Positions 1 to 12,445 of a stretch of 64,000 nt of DNA are shown piece after piece. The translations under genes were made by a program, and so were the position numbers. Position 1 is the first letter of the stretch. The number at the start of each line of letters is the position of its first letter. Under the pieces are notes generated by a model. The model was not told the DNA's origin and ran no database searches. It saw only the letters and a program-made list of their open reading frames with translations. The stretch is taken from assembly GCA_030068075.1 (NCBI GenBank), contig CM057826.1:50425116-50489115 (forward strand), in the 5' to 3' direction. This DNA is from Paguma larvata. Taxonomy: Eukaryota > Chordata > Mammalia > Carnivora > Viverridae.

Positions 1-128
1 GGGTGGAGCAGAGAGAGGCTCTGTCAGTGCAGAGCCCAGTGTGGGACTGGAAACAAGAACCACAAGAGCATGACCTGAGCCCAAATCAGGAGTCGAATGC
101 TTAGCTGACTAAGCCACCCAGGTACCCC
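1..128 (-). mobile_element. CAN-SINE, minus strand, cut by window edge
   Basis: Read on the minus strand it begins with the tRNA-like head (ggggtacctgggtggctta) ending at base 128, followed by the B-box region and the body. The tail lies outside the window. It matches the tRNA-Lys-derived carnivore SINE family seen many more times in this window. Confidence 0.93.
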
Positions 129-1940
129 TACAAATTTTACTTTATGTAGAGTATGAAACTTAGAGCTAAAAGGGGAAGGAACAGATTAGATCATACAGCT
201 AATGACTATAGAGTAGGACTTTGCCGCAGATCTTCTGTCTCTAAGACTGCTGTCCAGCACAGACAGACATGCTTACACGATCTGCAGAGGACATCAGGGT
301 GCAGTGGGAGAAAATACAAAAATAATATACATTCCTAAAATCCTGTCATTTAATAATAGGAATTTTAGAAAGGCAATAACACAGTATCAAAATACATAAA
401 CCTCATTATCACATCACAAGGAAATGGCCACTTAGGAAAGAAAAGGTTGATGGATCTGCCATGGACTGTTAAAGTATGGAAGGAGTGAACAACCAAAATC
501 AAGTTAATATTGGAATTTTGCTCCCCAAATAACAAATGGTCTTCTGCAGTTGATAAGCCATTTTTAGGCATTATGAATTATGTCAGGTATGCCTGAAATG
601 TCTGTTTCGGGGTTTCTAAAACTGACCACTGTGGCAGACAGATCTTGTAAGATGCTTTGAAAAGAAATCCATGCTTACACTAAATTTGGTAAGGTGACAT
701 ACTGTATTCTCTGTACCACACCTTGGGAAATAGGAGAATTTTAAAGCTCTGTGAGTTCTGACCAGGTAGAAACCTGTTTAATGTTATTTATGCTAGTTGT
801 CCTCAGATTTATTTGATTCTTGGTCTCATTATTGCAGTCACACTGTTATTGCAGTCACACTGAACACCATTTTTAGAAAATGCCATCTTCTTAAATGCAG
901 AAAGATTTGAATTCTATGTGGAGCAAGTCACCTAAAAAAATAAAGCATAATGTTCATCGTACGGCATTTTACACCTTATTCTCGTTCTTGACTTTTCAGA
1001 CAAAGGCAAAGAAATCTGTGGTGGTTTCTTTATTGAGAACTGTCACAATTGTTTCCTAGACACTAATCTAACCAAGAAAATCTGATTAGGGGAAGACATT
1101 TTTAACTTTCCATTATTTATGCTGCCTGACTTCTTTCATAACTAAATGCATACAATCAATTGAATAATCAATGAGCACATATTTTCGTTGTTTACAATGC
1201 ATTCTGTAGAACAGACATTGAATCTGCCTCAAGGAGCTTGTGGTTCAACTGAGGCGTCTGGGTGCAGATACAGTGACAAATTATGTAACTGTGTGATGTT
1301 AAATATACATCATCAGAAATGTCACAAGGTAGGCATGGTTAATTACCAAGCGAGGGTCACGAGTAGCTCACACACTGCGAGTTCAGAAGGAGTGAGGTCA
1401 CAGTGAGTGGTAGTGACCTAGGGTAGCCCCTGATATTCACATATGCTGAAGCATATATTTATGGCTGAATCTAGACTCAGTTTGAAAAATGGCAGAATGC
1501 TTAAAAGCAAGCAACACAATAACATTTGCATGTTCGAATTAGAAGAGACATAGGAAGAAAAAATGTTTAGGCAATCGGCCACTCTGCAGAGCTTCAAAAA
1601 GAGGACTTAGGAAGAAAACAGTGAAACAAAAGAAATAAGGGACTAAAGCATGTATTAATTAATTGAACTTATTACTTATTCATCGTTCATTATTATCTTT
1701 GCTCACTTCTAAAGGAAGTGACAGGCAAATTGGTCTCCATTTAGATAGGTCTGAAGATAGTGGTAAGGAGTGGAGATTGCCCAATGAGGCAATTCTAAGT
1801 TTTGGCTCAGAAACGCTAAGTGAAATTAGGCATTAGAAATTAATACAGAGGTATTTCTATGATTCTATAAATCAGAAATTAATTTAGTTAATAAAACAGC
1901 TTGGAGAGAAGTGAACAAAATAAATAGAATAAACATATAT
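129..1940. other. Intergenic AT-rich DNA with a small tandem duplication
   Basis: No gene is visible. A 17-bp unit (ttattgcagtcacactg) is perfectly repeated in tandem at 829-845 and 846-862. Around 1,150-1,290 there is a faint old interspersed-repeat signature ('caaggagcttgtggttcaac' after an 'atgagcacat' stretch). I could not assign it to a family. The rest looks unique. Confidence 0.6.
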
Positions 1941-2174
1941 TTAAAATTTTTTTTAATTTTATTTATTTATTTTGAGAGAGAAAGAGAGAGAGAGAGAGAG
2001 AGCAAGCCGGGAAGAGACAGATAGAGAGGGAGAGAGAAATCCTAAGCAGGCTCCACCCTGTCAGTGTAGAGGTGCAGAGTCTGAGGCAGGGCTCAAACTT
2101 AAGAACAGTGAAATCATGACCTAAGTCAAAGCCAAGAGTCAGATGTTTAACCGACTGAGTCACCCAGGTGCCCC
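1941..2174 (-). mobile_element. CAN-SINE, minus strand, full-length
   Basis: The minus-strand head ends at 2,174 (ggggcacctgggtgactcagt on that strand). The body follows, then a (GA)n tract at 1,974-2,001 and an A-rich tail shown as the T-rich stretch at 1,941-1,972. It is diverged from the consensus, so it is not a recent insertion. Confidence 0.93.
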
Positions 2175-2573
2175 TATCTTTTATTTTTTAAACAAGTGCA
2201 AGATGTGCAATATTGTTTATATCTGGAAATTGGTACGTGTTCATAATCTTGAATATATAGATTTTATTTGTCATACTTTAATGTAGATGTGTACTTTTGT
2301 AAAATGTGAGTATAGGCTACACAGATTTTTCTCAGAATTTTAAAGCTTAAAGGAAACCTACATGTCATTGAATTAAACGTCTCTGTCTTCATGTAGTATA
2401 TAAAGGATATAGACAACAATAACTCCATGTGTACAAAGAGGTTCCTTAGTTCTGCTTCCTACATTATTTTGACAACATCAGACTCCAGAAAAGATAGGGA
2501 CAGAGCCCCCCAGAGTGGTACATTTGAACAAATATCCTTATATAAGGCATAGGATGGAGATAATAGATTAGAT

Positions 2574-2574
<1 letters not shown>

Positions 2575-2619
<45 letters not shown>

Positions 2620-2620
2620 T
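2575..2620. repeat. (GATA)n microsatellite
   Basis: About eleven uninterrupted GATA/ATAG tetranucleotide units. The flanks carry degenerate versions (agattagattagata on the left; further 'atctcc' repeats to 2,690). Confidence 0.97.
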
Positions 2621-3099
2621 CTCCATCTTTATATATACACATGTAAGTTTGGAGATATATGCATATCTCCATCCTTATACATATACATACAAATTTTCTC
2701 TAAGAAGCATTCCGTAATGTAAGTTATTACTAGGAAACTTAAAAGTATCTAAAAAATAAATTAAATCATCCTCAGAACTGAAATCCAAACCATATCACAG
2801 TTTAAAACACTTTTATAGTACCATTAATAAAAGTTCTAATCTAATGTTAGTTTGCCAAACCTAAACATTGTCTAAACAGTTTCAAAATGTATTCTGAGCC
2901 AAAACTACTATCTCTAGTTCTAATTCCCTTGCTCAGTTCAGACTGCTTCAAACCATGTTATTCCCAGTCCTCAGAACGAGCCAGACTCATCAAGGAACCA
3001 GCATAAGACTGGAATAAAAAGATTTAAATTAGGCCAACAGATGATCTGCTTTTTGCCTCTTCTGAGAAGTTTAACGAGATATCCAGTGCATTCATTTGT

Positions 3100-4756
3100 T
3101 CATTTTAAAAATGCATTTTAATTAATTAATTATTTATTTATTTTAAATGTAATTTAATATCAAGTTAGCTGACATCCAGTGTATAGTGTGCTCTTGTTTT
3201 CAGGAGTAGATTCCCATGATTCATCACTTACATACAACACTCAGTGCTCAACATAACAAGTGCCTCCCTCAATGCCAATCACCCATTTTCCCCTCTTCCT
3301 CAGCCCCCATAGCAACCCTCAGTTTGTTCTCTGTATTTAAGAGTCTCTTATGGTTTACCCCCCTCTCTGTTTGAAACTATTTTTCCCCTTCCATTCCTCC
3401 ATGGTCTTCTGTTAGGTTTCTCAAATTCCACATATGAGTGAAACATATGATATCTGTCTTTTTCTGACTTATTTCACTTAGCATAATACCCTCTGGGTCC
3501 ATCCACAATGTTGCAAATGGCAAGATTTCATTCTTTCCCATTTCCAAGTAGTAGTCCATTGTATATATAAATCACATCTTCTTTATCTACTCATTAGTTG
3601 ATGGATATTTGCACTCTTTCCATAATTTGGCTATTATGGATAGCACTGCTATAAACATTGGGGTACATGTGCCCCTGTGAATCAGCGCTCCGTATCCTTT
3701 GGATTAATTCCTAGTAACGCTATTGCTGGGTAGTGGGGTAGTTCCATTATTACTTTTTTGAGGAACCTACATACGTTTTTCCAGAGTGGCTGCACCAGTT
3801 TGTATTCCCACCAACAGTGCAGTCGGGTTCCTATTTCTCCACATCCTCGCCAATATCTGTTGTTTCCTGAGTTGTTAATTTTAGCCACTCTGAATTGTGC
3901 GAGGTGATATCTCAATGTGGTTTTGACTTGTATTTCCCTGATGATGAGTGACGTTGAGCATCGTTTCATGTGTCTGGTGGCCATCTGGATGTACTCTTTG
4001 GAAAAGTGTCTATTCACGTTTTCTGCCCATTTTTCACTGGATTATTTATTTTTCTGGTGTTGAGTTTGGTAAATTCTTTATAGTCTTTGGATACTAAGTC
4101 TTTATTCAATATGTCATTTGAAATATCTTCTCCGATTCCATTGAATGTCTTTCAATTTTGTGGATTGTTTCCTTTGTAGCGCAGAAATTTTTATCTTGAT
4201 GAGGTCCCATTAGTTCATTTTTGCTTTTATTTCTCTTGTCTTCAGAGACGTGTTGAGTAAGAAGTTACTGTGGCTGGTATCGAAGAGGTTGTTCCCTGCT
4301 TTCTTCTCTAGGATTTTGATGGTTTCTTGTTTCACATTTACGTCTTTCATTCCTTTTGAGTTTATTTTTGTGTATGACATAAGAGAGTGGTCCAGTGTCA
4401 TTCTTCTGCATGTTGCCGTCCAGTTCTCCCAGCACCATTTGCTGATGTCTTTTTTTCCTTTGGATACTCTTTCCTGCTTTGTCAAAGATTAGATGGCCAT
4501 ATGCTTGTGGGTCCATTCCTGGATTCTCTATTCTATTCCATTGGTCTCTATGTCTGTTTATGTGTCAATACCATACTATCTTGATGATTACAGCTTTGTA
4601 ATAGAGGTTTAAAGTTCAGGATTATGATGCATCCAGCTTTGGTTTTCTTTTTCAACATTACTTTGGCTATTTGGGGTCTTTCATGGTTCCATACAAATTT
4701 TAGGATTGTTTATTTTAGCTCTGAGAGGAATGACGATGCAATTTTGATTGGGATTG
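3100..4756 (-). mobile_element. LINE-1 (carnivore type) 3' portion, minus strand
   Basis: The minus-strand sequence carries the 3' UTR (about 3,110-3,375) and the C-terminal part of the L1 ORF2 protein. Broken frames include residues such as [23 protein letters not shown] and ATLWMDPEGIMLSEIS, all hallmarks of the ORF2 C-terminus. Several stops and frameshifts break it, so it is a dead, 5'-truncated copy. The element stops at about 4,756 within ORF2, where similarity ends abruptly. Confidence 0.93.
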
Positions 4757-6289
4757 AACAACTACTATATACTGAGGACTGAAGAGGATACTGGAAGACA
4801 TAGGGGAAACTTGGCAATGGTTTTGCCCCTGTGGAATTTACTATCGTAGTAGGAGAAAACAGGCATTAAGCAAATACTTTCCCCCAAATTTGTGCAGTGG
4901 ATTCTGATATGTGTGCAGAAGAAGCAGCAAAAGCCCTCTAAGAGTAGAGGATGCATGGCTCTCTGAAGCAAATGTTGCAGCTAGAAATTGGAGCTTGAAT
5001 CAAAATGCTCTCATCTGTTAAACTAAATTTGGCTGGTGAGTGAAATTTTTCTGGATGTGTAAGTGATGCAAATTTATGCAAATACTCTATATCCTGACTC
5101 TTCACACCCCTTTTTGTACAATTTCCTTATTGGGCTCATTGCAGTTCAAATAATGTTTATACTGTAGAGAAAGTCTTCAGACTACATGAGGTTTGAAATG
5201 AGGAGAAAGTTAAGAGCCAGTTTTTTTTTATCTTCGCAACTTTGTAAATCTGTTTTATCTTAGCTTATTTTAAAGGTAGATATATTCATTTTAGCCTATC
5301 AATTATTTTCACCTGATGAAATCTCTGGGTTTTATGTCAGTTGTCTGATTTAAATAATTTTGCATTATCTAGTCCATGTCTGTTTTATTTTATTTCTTAG
5401 TCTGACTGGTGGAGATGGAAATGTGTATTACATAAAACATGGAAACATTGTCATGCATGGAGAAAAAAATACAAAGCATGACATTAAGAGAGACACCAAC
5501 CCAAGCGTCATTCTGTTGGAAAAACAGCACATTTAAAACTTTCTGCATCCTTAAGTAACTAATTGGAAGAATTTAATATTATATGTAATTTAATATCTTA
5601 AAGATGTGTGATTCTGACAATGCACTGTGACAGTTTATTCTTCATTTGTTTATGTTTACATTCTCAAAGCACTTTTTTCTTTGTATTAGTTCCTTGAATT
5701 GCAAGGTATTTTTCATTATACATTGCTTTGTGAGATTTACCAAAAAACTCCCACACAAGACACATATAAAGAGCAATGTAATTTGCGAGGTTATAAATGT
5801 CACCTTTTTACTGTAATAAAATAAGCAAAGAATAAATAAAACTGAACTAAACTGAAACCCATTAGTGACATATGAAACGACACAAAAAGGAACTTGGAAC
5901 ATTTAATAGCAAATCTTTAACAAGTGCCCCTTTGTGTAATAAAGGTTCGACTAAGGTGGGCACCCTCCTCGTGTTTCCTTTCAGCGTGCCAGGTCTGCAG
6001 CCAGGTAGTGGTCCTTGTATACAATAGTGACATCTTCCTATCACTAGGATTTAGAAAAGAGATAAAAATTAGGGAGCGTGGAAATAAAGTCTAATTCTAT
6101 AATTATTTTCAATCCTACCAATAACTTCCACTATGTAGACACTGGCTTCACTTTGTTCTCCTCTCTGACTCACAGCACCTTGGTTTTGCTGTTGTGTTGG
6201 GGAGGGGGAACCAGGAAAATGAGGGAAGGGAAGGAGGAAGGACAATATGAAAATGGAAGCTGCAGGCAGGTGGTCAGGACTCAAATCTT
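4757..6289. other. Intergenic DNA, no gene seen
   Basis: The 4,757-4,990 part looks like a worn copy of an ancient mammalian repeat. The remainder is AT-rich and shows no recognisable element. Reading frames here are short and lack any known domain. Confidence 0.5.
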
Positions 6290-6490
6290 CATTCACTTAC
6301 ACGATTTAGGCAAGCATTTAACTTGCATCACTTTAGGCAAGTTACTTAATTTTCCAAACCTCAGTTTCCACCTCTGTGAATGGGTATAACGATAGTTCCA
6401 ACTGCAAAATGTTGTTGTGATGATTTACTGAAATGTAGCATGTAATGTGTTCCATATAGCACACCATATAACAAGCTCTGTGTTACGAGG
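6290..6490 (+). mobile_element. MIR element, plus strand
   Basis: Contains the MIR core in order: 'ggcaagttacttaatttt', 'cctcagtttccacctctgtg', then the 'gataatagtt...ttgttgtgatgattta' segment. It is highly diverged, as expected of this old tRNA-derived SINE. Confidence 0.85.
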
Positions 6491-8869
6491 ACAATTAAAG
6501 CAGAAGAAAGTACACATTAAGCATCAAATGAGTAGTAAGAGCAGATATAAGCATTAAGAGAGGCCTAGAGGGGAGAGGGATGTAAATATAGTAACATTTG
6601 ATGCTTCATGGTCGCTTCCACACAGAAATGAAGGAGTCATGATCAATAGTCTTAGGAAATCATAGCCAGATTTTGGTTTCAGAAGCTATACAATCTAGAA
6701 TCTACCTCTCCCCCTTCCTGAATTTTCTATTATGGTCACAATTCAATAACTTGCTTTACAGTCAGAAAGAGATTCTTATTGGTAAAAAAATAAAATTCAC
6801 ATGGGTGTCACTAGTTACTACCAGGTGCTGGAAATACTGAAGGAGTTTCGAAGGCATCCAATTTGGGGTGGAAACTGCAAGAGTCTCTTAGTAACTGTCG
6901 TCACGTATAACATCCTCTGACAGAACTTAATATTTTAACTGATACTAGAAGAAGATACAGAAACTCTGGCGCTTGAATTCCTCTCTTCGTGGAGTTCTTA
7001 TGTTAAATATATTTTTATGCTACATAATTCGGTTCCAAACATGTTAATGCTTCTGATAATGTCTCATGACCTGAGTGTTGTCAGTGAGTTGGGTAAACTG
7101 ATAGTAATCAGTTGGGTGAGAAGGTACAAATAAATTGTTCTGTTCACCCCAAACATAAATGCAGCTGACTTTCCTTGGTGACAGAGTATAAATAGATCAT
7201 GTTATATAAGGCACATTGAGGTTTTTTATAACCTTTCAAAAGAATTAGCATTGCACATAGCATTACCATTTAAGAATTTCCTCTCATAGAACATGGTGTT
7301 TAAAAGTCTACCCGCACTGACACTCATCAAAACCAAGAAAGCAAACAAAGATCGAGAATCTGTATTTTGAGAAGTCTTGGTAGATGAACACAGATTGGTG
7401 TAAACACAGAAAGAATGTCTTGAACAGTCTGAGATACGCATCAGGTTAAGTGAAGTTTCTTAACAGAAAATCTATCAGAAAACTTAGTTACCTGTCACAA
7501 AAGTCAGATGGCACACAGAGGATCCTTAAATTTTGTAACTACTTTGTGAGTCCTGACTGCATTCTTATTTGCTTCTGGCATCAGGGACAGCCAAGAGATA
7601 TCAATCGGGTAAATTTGTATCAGAAAGACCTAAGGTAGACTCAAGTCACAGCTTGCTGAGGATGAAACCCTTTAGTAATTTGTGATTCACAATGACACTG
7701 GTGGTTCTCCATTATCTGACCCAATGAGCATTCATAAAAATGTCTCAAAATCAGTTGGGAATATCAGAAGAGTGCAATACTCCTTCAGCACATGCCAGTC
7801 AACTTGATAATGACAAGACCAAAATTATTGACAGGATCTTTACAATAATCTTGTGGTATCAGTGGCAGCTGGGCCCCGAACAGGACATTTGAGGACACCG
7901 GCAATTTGCTGTTCACACAGGGCTGTAGTACTCCCCTGCTGTCTTACATGTGCTGTCTGTGAGCCAGGTTGTAATCACACCCACATGAAAGAACTTCGGA
8001 TCATTTCCCCAGTGTCTATGACATCACTCTCACCAATGCATATTACAGTTGTACATTATCTGGGGACTTTGTAGATTCCAGACATTATGTTGTGTTCCTA
8101 TCACCTTATTGGCCTGGCTACACCACCACGATGAGAAACAAGTGTTAATTGTGAATGCAGGAGCATTATAAACTGAAATAGTTCTATTTTCTCTTCTGAA
8201 GTATGTTTTACTAATACCTGCAAGTATCTGGACATATTTTAATTTCATAATTTTTCTGCCAGAAAATAAATTGAATGATGCTTTAGAAAACATAAGGCCA
8301 AAAAAATGAGGGAAAAAAAAGAAACAGAATATAGAGTGAGTCTTGTTTTATTATAAAATCTGGGCTGACTGACCATATAATTAGCTAACTAATTAAGAAA
8401 AATAATTAGCATCTTAAGACTTTCACTTCATTACCTGTACATTGGAGACTTTATTTCCCTGGAACTACTCAAGAATTTTCAATTCCTAAGAAAATGTATA
8501 TTAAATTACATTTGAAGATTACAAAATATTGTCTTGTAAAAAATCATTAGCAATAATTATTTGTTTTAAAAGTGAGAATAAATAGCCAACAAATAATTAG
8601 AAATTATTTGGGTAATTAATCAAATATAAATGCATTTATTTGTATAGGAAAAAAATAACAGAGGAGGAGAAAATACAGCTGATAAGAAAATAACTGAACA
8701 ACTGTGCTGATTGCCAAAAGGGTTAATTTTGTCATTCTCAAGACTTGCTCTCTTTTATTCAAAGACATTTAATAATAGAGGGGAAAAAGGACATAATTAA
8801 AGGAAAAAAGGGGTTAATACTTAAGAATAAAATGAATACTTTTTTTATAGTGAGAAAATATAGCCTTTA
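6491..8869. other. Intergenic DNA, no gene seen
   Basis: Low-GC sequence without a repeat I can name. Short open frames at 7,226-7,441, 7,450-7,638 and 8,030-8,293 have no start context, domain or codon pattern that would support them. Confidence 0.5.
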
Positions 8870-10040
8870 TTGTGTTGATTTTTTAAAATTTGAGTATAGT
8901 TGACACACACAGTTAGTTTCAGGTGTACAACTTAGAAGTTTGATGAGTTTATACACTGTACTATGATCACCACAAGCGTACTACCATCTGTCCTATTACA
9001 TCATTACTATTACAAGTGTTGTTGACTGTTTTCTCTATGCTCTGCTTTTGCTTCTCATGACATGCATTCCAAAACTGGAGGCTTGTATCTCCCTCTCCTT
9101 TTCACTTATTGTGCTCAACCTCCAACCTCTCTCTCCTCTGGCAATTGTCAGTTTGTTATCTGTATTTATAGTTCTGCTTCTGCCTTTTGTTTGTTTATTC
9201 ACTTTTTTAGATTTCATTTATGAATGGAATCATATGGTGTTTTTCTTTCTCAGTCTGACTTATTTCACTTAGCACAATACACTCTAGGTCCATCTATGTT
9301 GCCTCAAATGGCACAATCTCCATCCTTTTTATGGCTGTGTAATATTCCATTGTTTACACACACTCACACACACACACACACACACATATATATAGTTTAT
9401 ATGTATATAAATGTATAATATATATATACATATATATGTGCATATATATAGTTTATATGTATAAAATGTATAATATATATACATATATATGTGCATATAT
9501 ATATGCATATATATGCATACATACATATCACATTTTCCTTATCCATTCCTCTATTGATGGACATTTAAGTTGCATCCATGTACTGGCTATTATAAATAAT
9601 GCTATAATAAGCATATGGGTACATATATCTTTTCAAATTAGTGTTTTCATTTTTCCTGGGTAAATATCCAATAGAGAAATTATTGGATGATGTGGTATTT
9701 CTATTTTAAAATTTTTGAGAAACCTCCATACTGTTTTCCACAGTGGCTGCACCAATTTACATCCCTATCAACAGAACATGAGAGTTCTTTTTTCTTCATA
9801 TCCTCACCAACACTTAGTGTTTCTTATCTTTTATTTTAGCCATTATACCAGGTATGAGGTGATATCTCATTGTTGTTTTGATTTGCATTTCTCTGATGAA
9901 TAGTGATGTTGAACATCTTTTTATGTATCTGTTGGCCACTTGTGAGTCTTCTTTGGAAAAAATGTCTATTCAAGTCCTCTGCCCATTCTTTAATGGGATT
10001 GTTTGGGTTTTTTTTTTGGTGTTGAGTGAAGTGAATACAT
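8870..10040 (-). mobile_element. Old LINE-1 3' fragment, minus strand
   Basis: The minus-strand L1 3' UTR begins at about 8,880 (antisense 'tcaggtgtacaacttaga' motif). ORF2 C-terminal remnants run from about 9,200 to 10,030 (antisense of 'tagccattataccaggtatg' and 'tctgttggccacttgtgag' regions). It is more diverged than the L1 at 3,100 and is interrupted by an AC/AT microsatellite at 9,355-9,527. Confidence 0.9.
9355..9527. repeat. Compound (CA)n/(TA)n microsatellite with tandem duplication
   Basis: A (CA)n run at about 9,357-9,385 passes into AT-rich alternating DNA. Within this, a unit of roughly 56 bp containing 'agtttatatgtata' and 'catatatatgtgcat' occurs twice, at about 9,385-9,440 and 9,441-9,496. 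The tract sits inside the old L1. Confidence 0.88.
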
Positions 10041-11980
10041 TTTTGACCTGATGAAGGGAAACATCATTATAGAGATGAAATTATAAAACTATAAGACAGT
10101 AGAGAAATGAATTAATATATAAAGCAACCCAGTTCCTTTTGAAGTCTTTAATCACCACTGCAAAACGTTAACCTGAAAATAAACAAATGAATGAAACAAA
10201 TGTTGTTTCTATATGCTTTTTCTCATCATCCCTTAGCTACTACCATATATAGCGATATTTGTATCATTGGATATAAACCTTGCCAATTCATCTGGTTCCT
10301 TGGCTTGTCTTTAGCTAGTATCCAATCTAAACTATTTCATTTGTTAGAACCAAAGTTAGAACCAAAAAAAAAAATCAGAGAGTGGTGAAAAGTCTTTAGA
10401 ATAGATGTTTGATTCCATTCTTATCACTCTGCAGATGATGGAAATCAGGCTTATGATGGTTCTATGCTTGTGTGGGATCAGGTACCTAAATTAGTAGCAG
10501 AAACAGTAGAAAAACTCAAACCTCCTAACTCTGGCTCTTGTCTCCTTTCCAATATACCATGCTCCCAACATTTACAATTTGAAGTATTGATCAATGAACT
10601 CTCTGGTGGATTCATCAGTGATTATATTGAAAATTAAGATACAGTATTGTGGTTTTCTAAGGGAATAGTGATAGCACACAGTATTAGTAATAAATTTATT
10701 TTAATATTTCTATTTTATTTGATGTTTTAAATACAATATCATTAAATATCTCTTATGTATCCATAAAAACAATGTAGATAAAAAGTGAACTACCCATTTC
10801 TCTTCTACCCAACCCACTTTTTCCATTATTTTCCTTTCTTAATCGATATATGTTCTTCCCATTTTTTTTCAATGAATGGATATCCTCATACACAAACATG
10901 AACATACAAGACCTCAGGATGATTTTAGATGCAACAGGCTAAATAGACAAAATAAGCTAGTCTGTGAAATAAGGACGCTTAATGGTTCACCTTACTGAAA
11001 GTATAGATAAACATAGGCTTCAAGGTTGACTTAATCCAGCACGTGGCTATGTTTCCTATAATCTCTTATTGAACTGCACCTCCTCTGTGCATTGAGCTTT
11101 AAGTGACATAGTTTCAGCAGTTCCGGGTCTTATGTTCACATACAGCAACATCCTAAGAAAGACAGAGCTGCTTTCAGAAATTATCCCAGAAGGTGAAGAA
11201 GAAATTTCCTAGAAAATCCCTACCAAACTCCTTCTCATAGTAAATAGGGCTATTTTGGATCACATTCTTGAACGAATTATTGGTAAGGAAGAAGGATTCA
11301 TAGAGTTTTAGGCGGGGCCACCAGCCATAGAGACACATGGAAGAATGTAAATCCCTGAAGACAATTTGGATTTTGGTTAAAAGAAGAAAGGAAGGTATGG
11401 ATGAAAAAGATACAATTTAAATGTTCACTAGGTACATACAAATACATGGTTTTCTCTCTAGAAGTGAGATTTATAGATCTATAGATATAGATAAACATAT
11501 CTTGAACATGTTTCATGCCATGATAAAGCTCCATAGTATTCTTTTAAGTTGCTTCATAATAGTACAAATATACCACAATATTTAACCAGTACCCTAGTAA
11601 TACTGATCACTTTTTAAATTTATGGACTGTGTTTCTAAATTTGGATAAGGCCCAAATGAGAAATTTTTTAATAACCCTCATCACAAAGCTAAAACTAAAC
11701 AAGCAAAAAGTGCAGCCCTTCATTGTCTTCTTTTATAAAACATTCATGTGAAACTACTGTAGGTATGCTTGGTCTAATGAACTTTGTGTGTTGCACCCAA
11801 ATAGGAGTTAATGACATTTCATACATTTTTCTCTGGTTCTCTTGAACAGCAAATAAAATTCTTCAGCAGTGATGAAAAGGAAAATGAGAGTGACTAAATA
11901 CTTTGCTCAAAAGTCATAAAGACTCAATGAGACCAGAATTTCTTCCCAGTAATTTACTTTAGATAAAATATGATAGAAAT
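10041..11980. other. Intergenic DNA with weak old-L1 traces
   Basis: AT-rich and without a gene. The stretches near 10,740-10,910 and 11,430-11,610 have the vocabulary of very old L1/HAL1 3' regions. They are too decayed to delimit. Confidence 0.4.
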
Positions 11981-12176
11981 GGGGGCACATGGGTGGCTCA
12001 GTCAGTTAAAAAGTCCAACTCTTGGTTTTGATTCAGGCCATGATCTCATGGTTCTTGAGATTGAGTCCTGAGTTGGTCTGTGCACCGACAGCATGGAGCC
12101 TGCTTGGGATTCTCTCCCTCACTCTCTGCCTCTCACCCACTCTCTCTATCAAAATAAATAAATAAACATTAAAAAT
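11981..12176 (+). mobile_element. CAN-SINE, plus strand
   Basis: Starts with the head gggggcacatgggtggctca. The body follows ('cagcatggagcctgcttggg', TC-rich tract) and the copy ends in an AATAAA-rich tail. Divergence in the A and B boxes suggests a middle-aged copy. Confidence 0.93.
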
Positions 12177-12289
12177 GTTATCTTAAAATATTATACAAAT
12201 GGCTTTGAAAAATATGAAGGATATCTAACTTTCCCAACCAGATGAGTAATGTTTAATTTAGTCTTTATTCAGTGAACCCCTAGAACTTA

Positions 12290-12445
12290 ATCCCCTGTAC
12301 TGCACTGTAAATCCCATAATATCAGAAATGTTTGTCATGTTTACTAGTGTATTCCCAGAGCCTAGAACAGTGCTATGTCCTTGAAAAAAGTCAGCCTTCA
12401 ATACATATTTGTAAATGGAATAAATAAAATGAATAAAATAAAAAA
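12290..12445 (+). mobile_element. L2/MIR 3'-end fragment
   Basis: Shows the typical ancient 3' end: 'gtattcccagagcctagaac', 'agtgctatgtcc...' and a terminal run of 'aataaatgaataaa'-like units. Confidence 0.65.
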
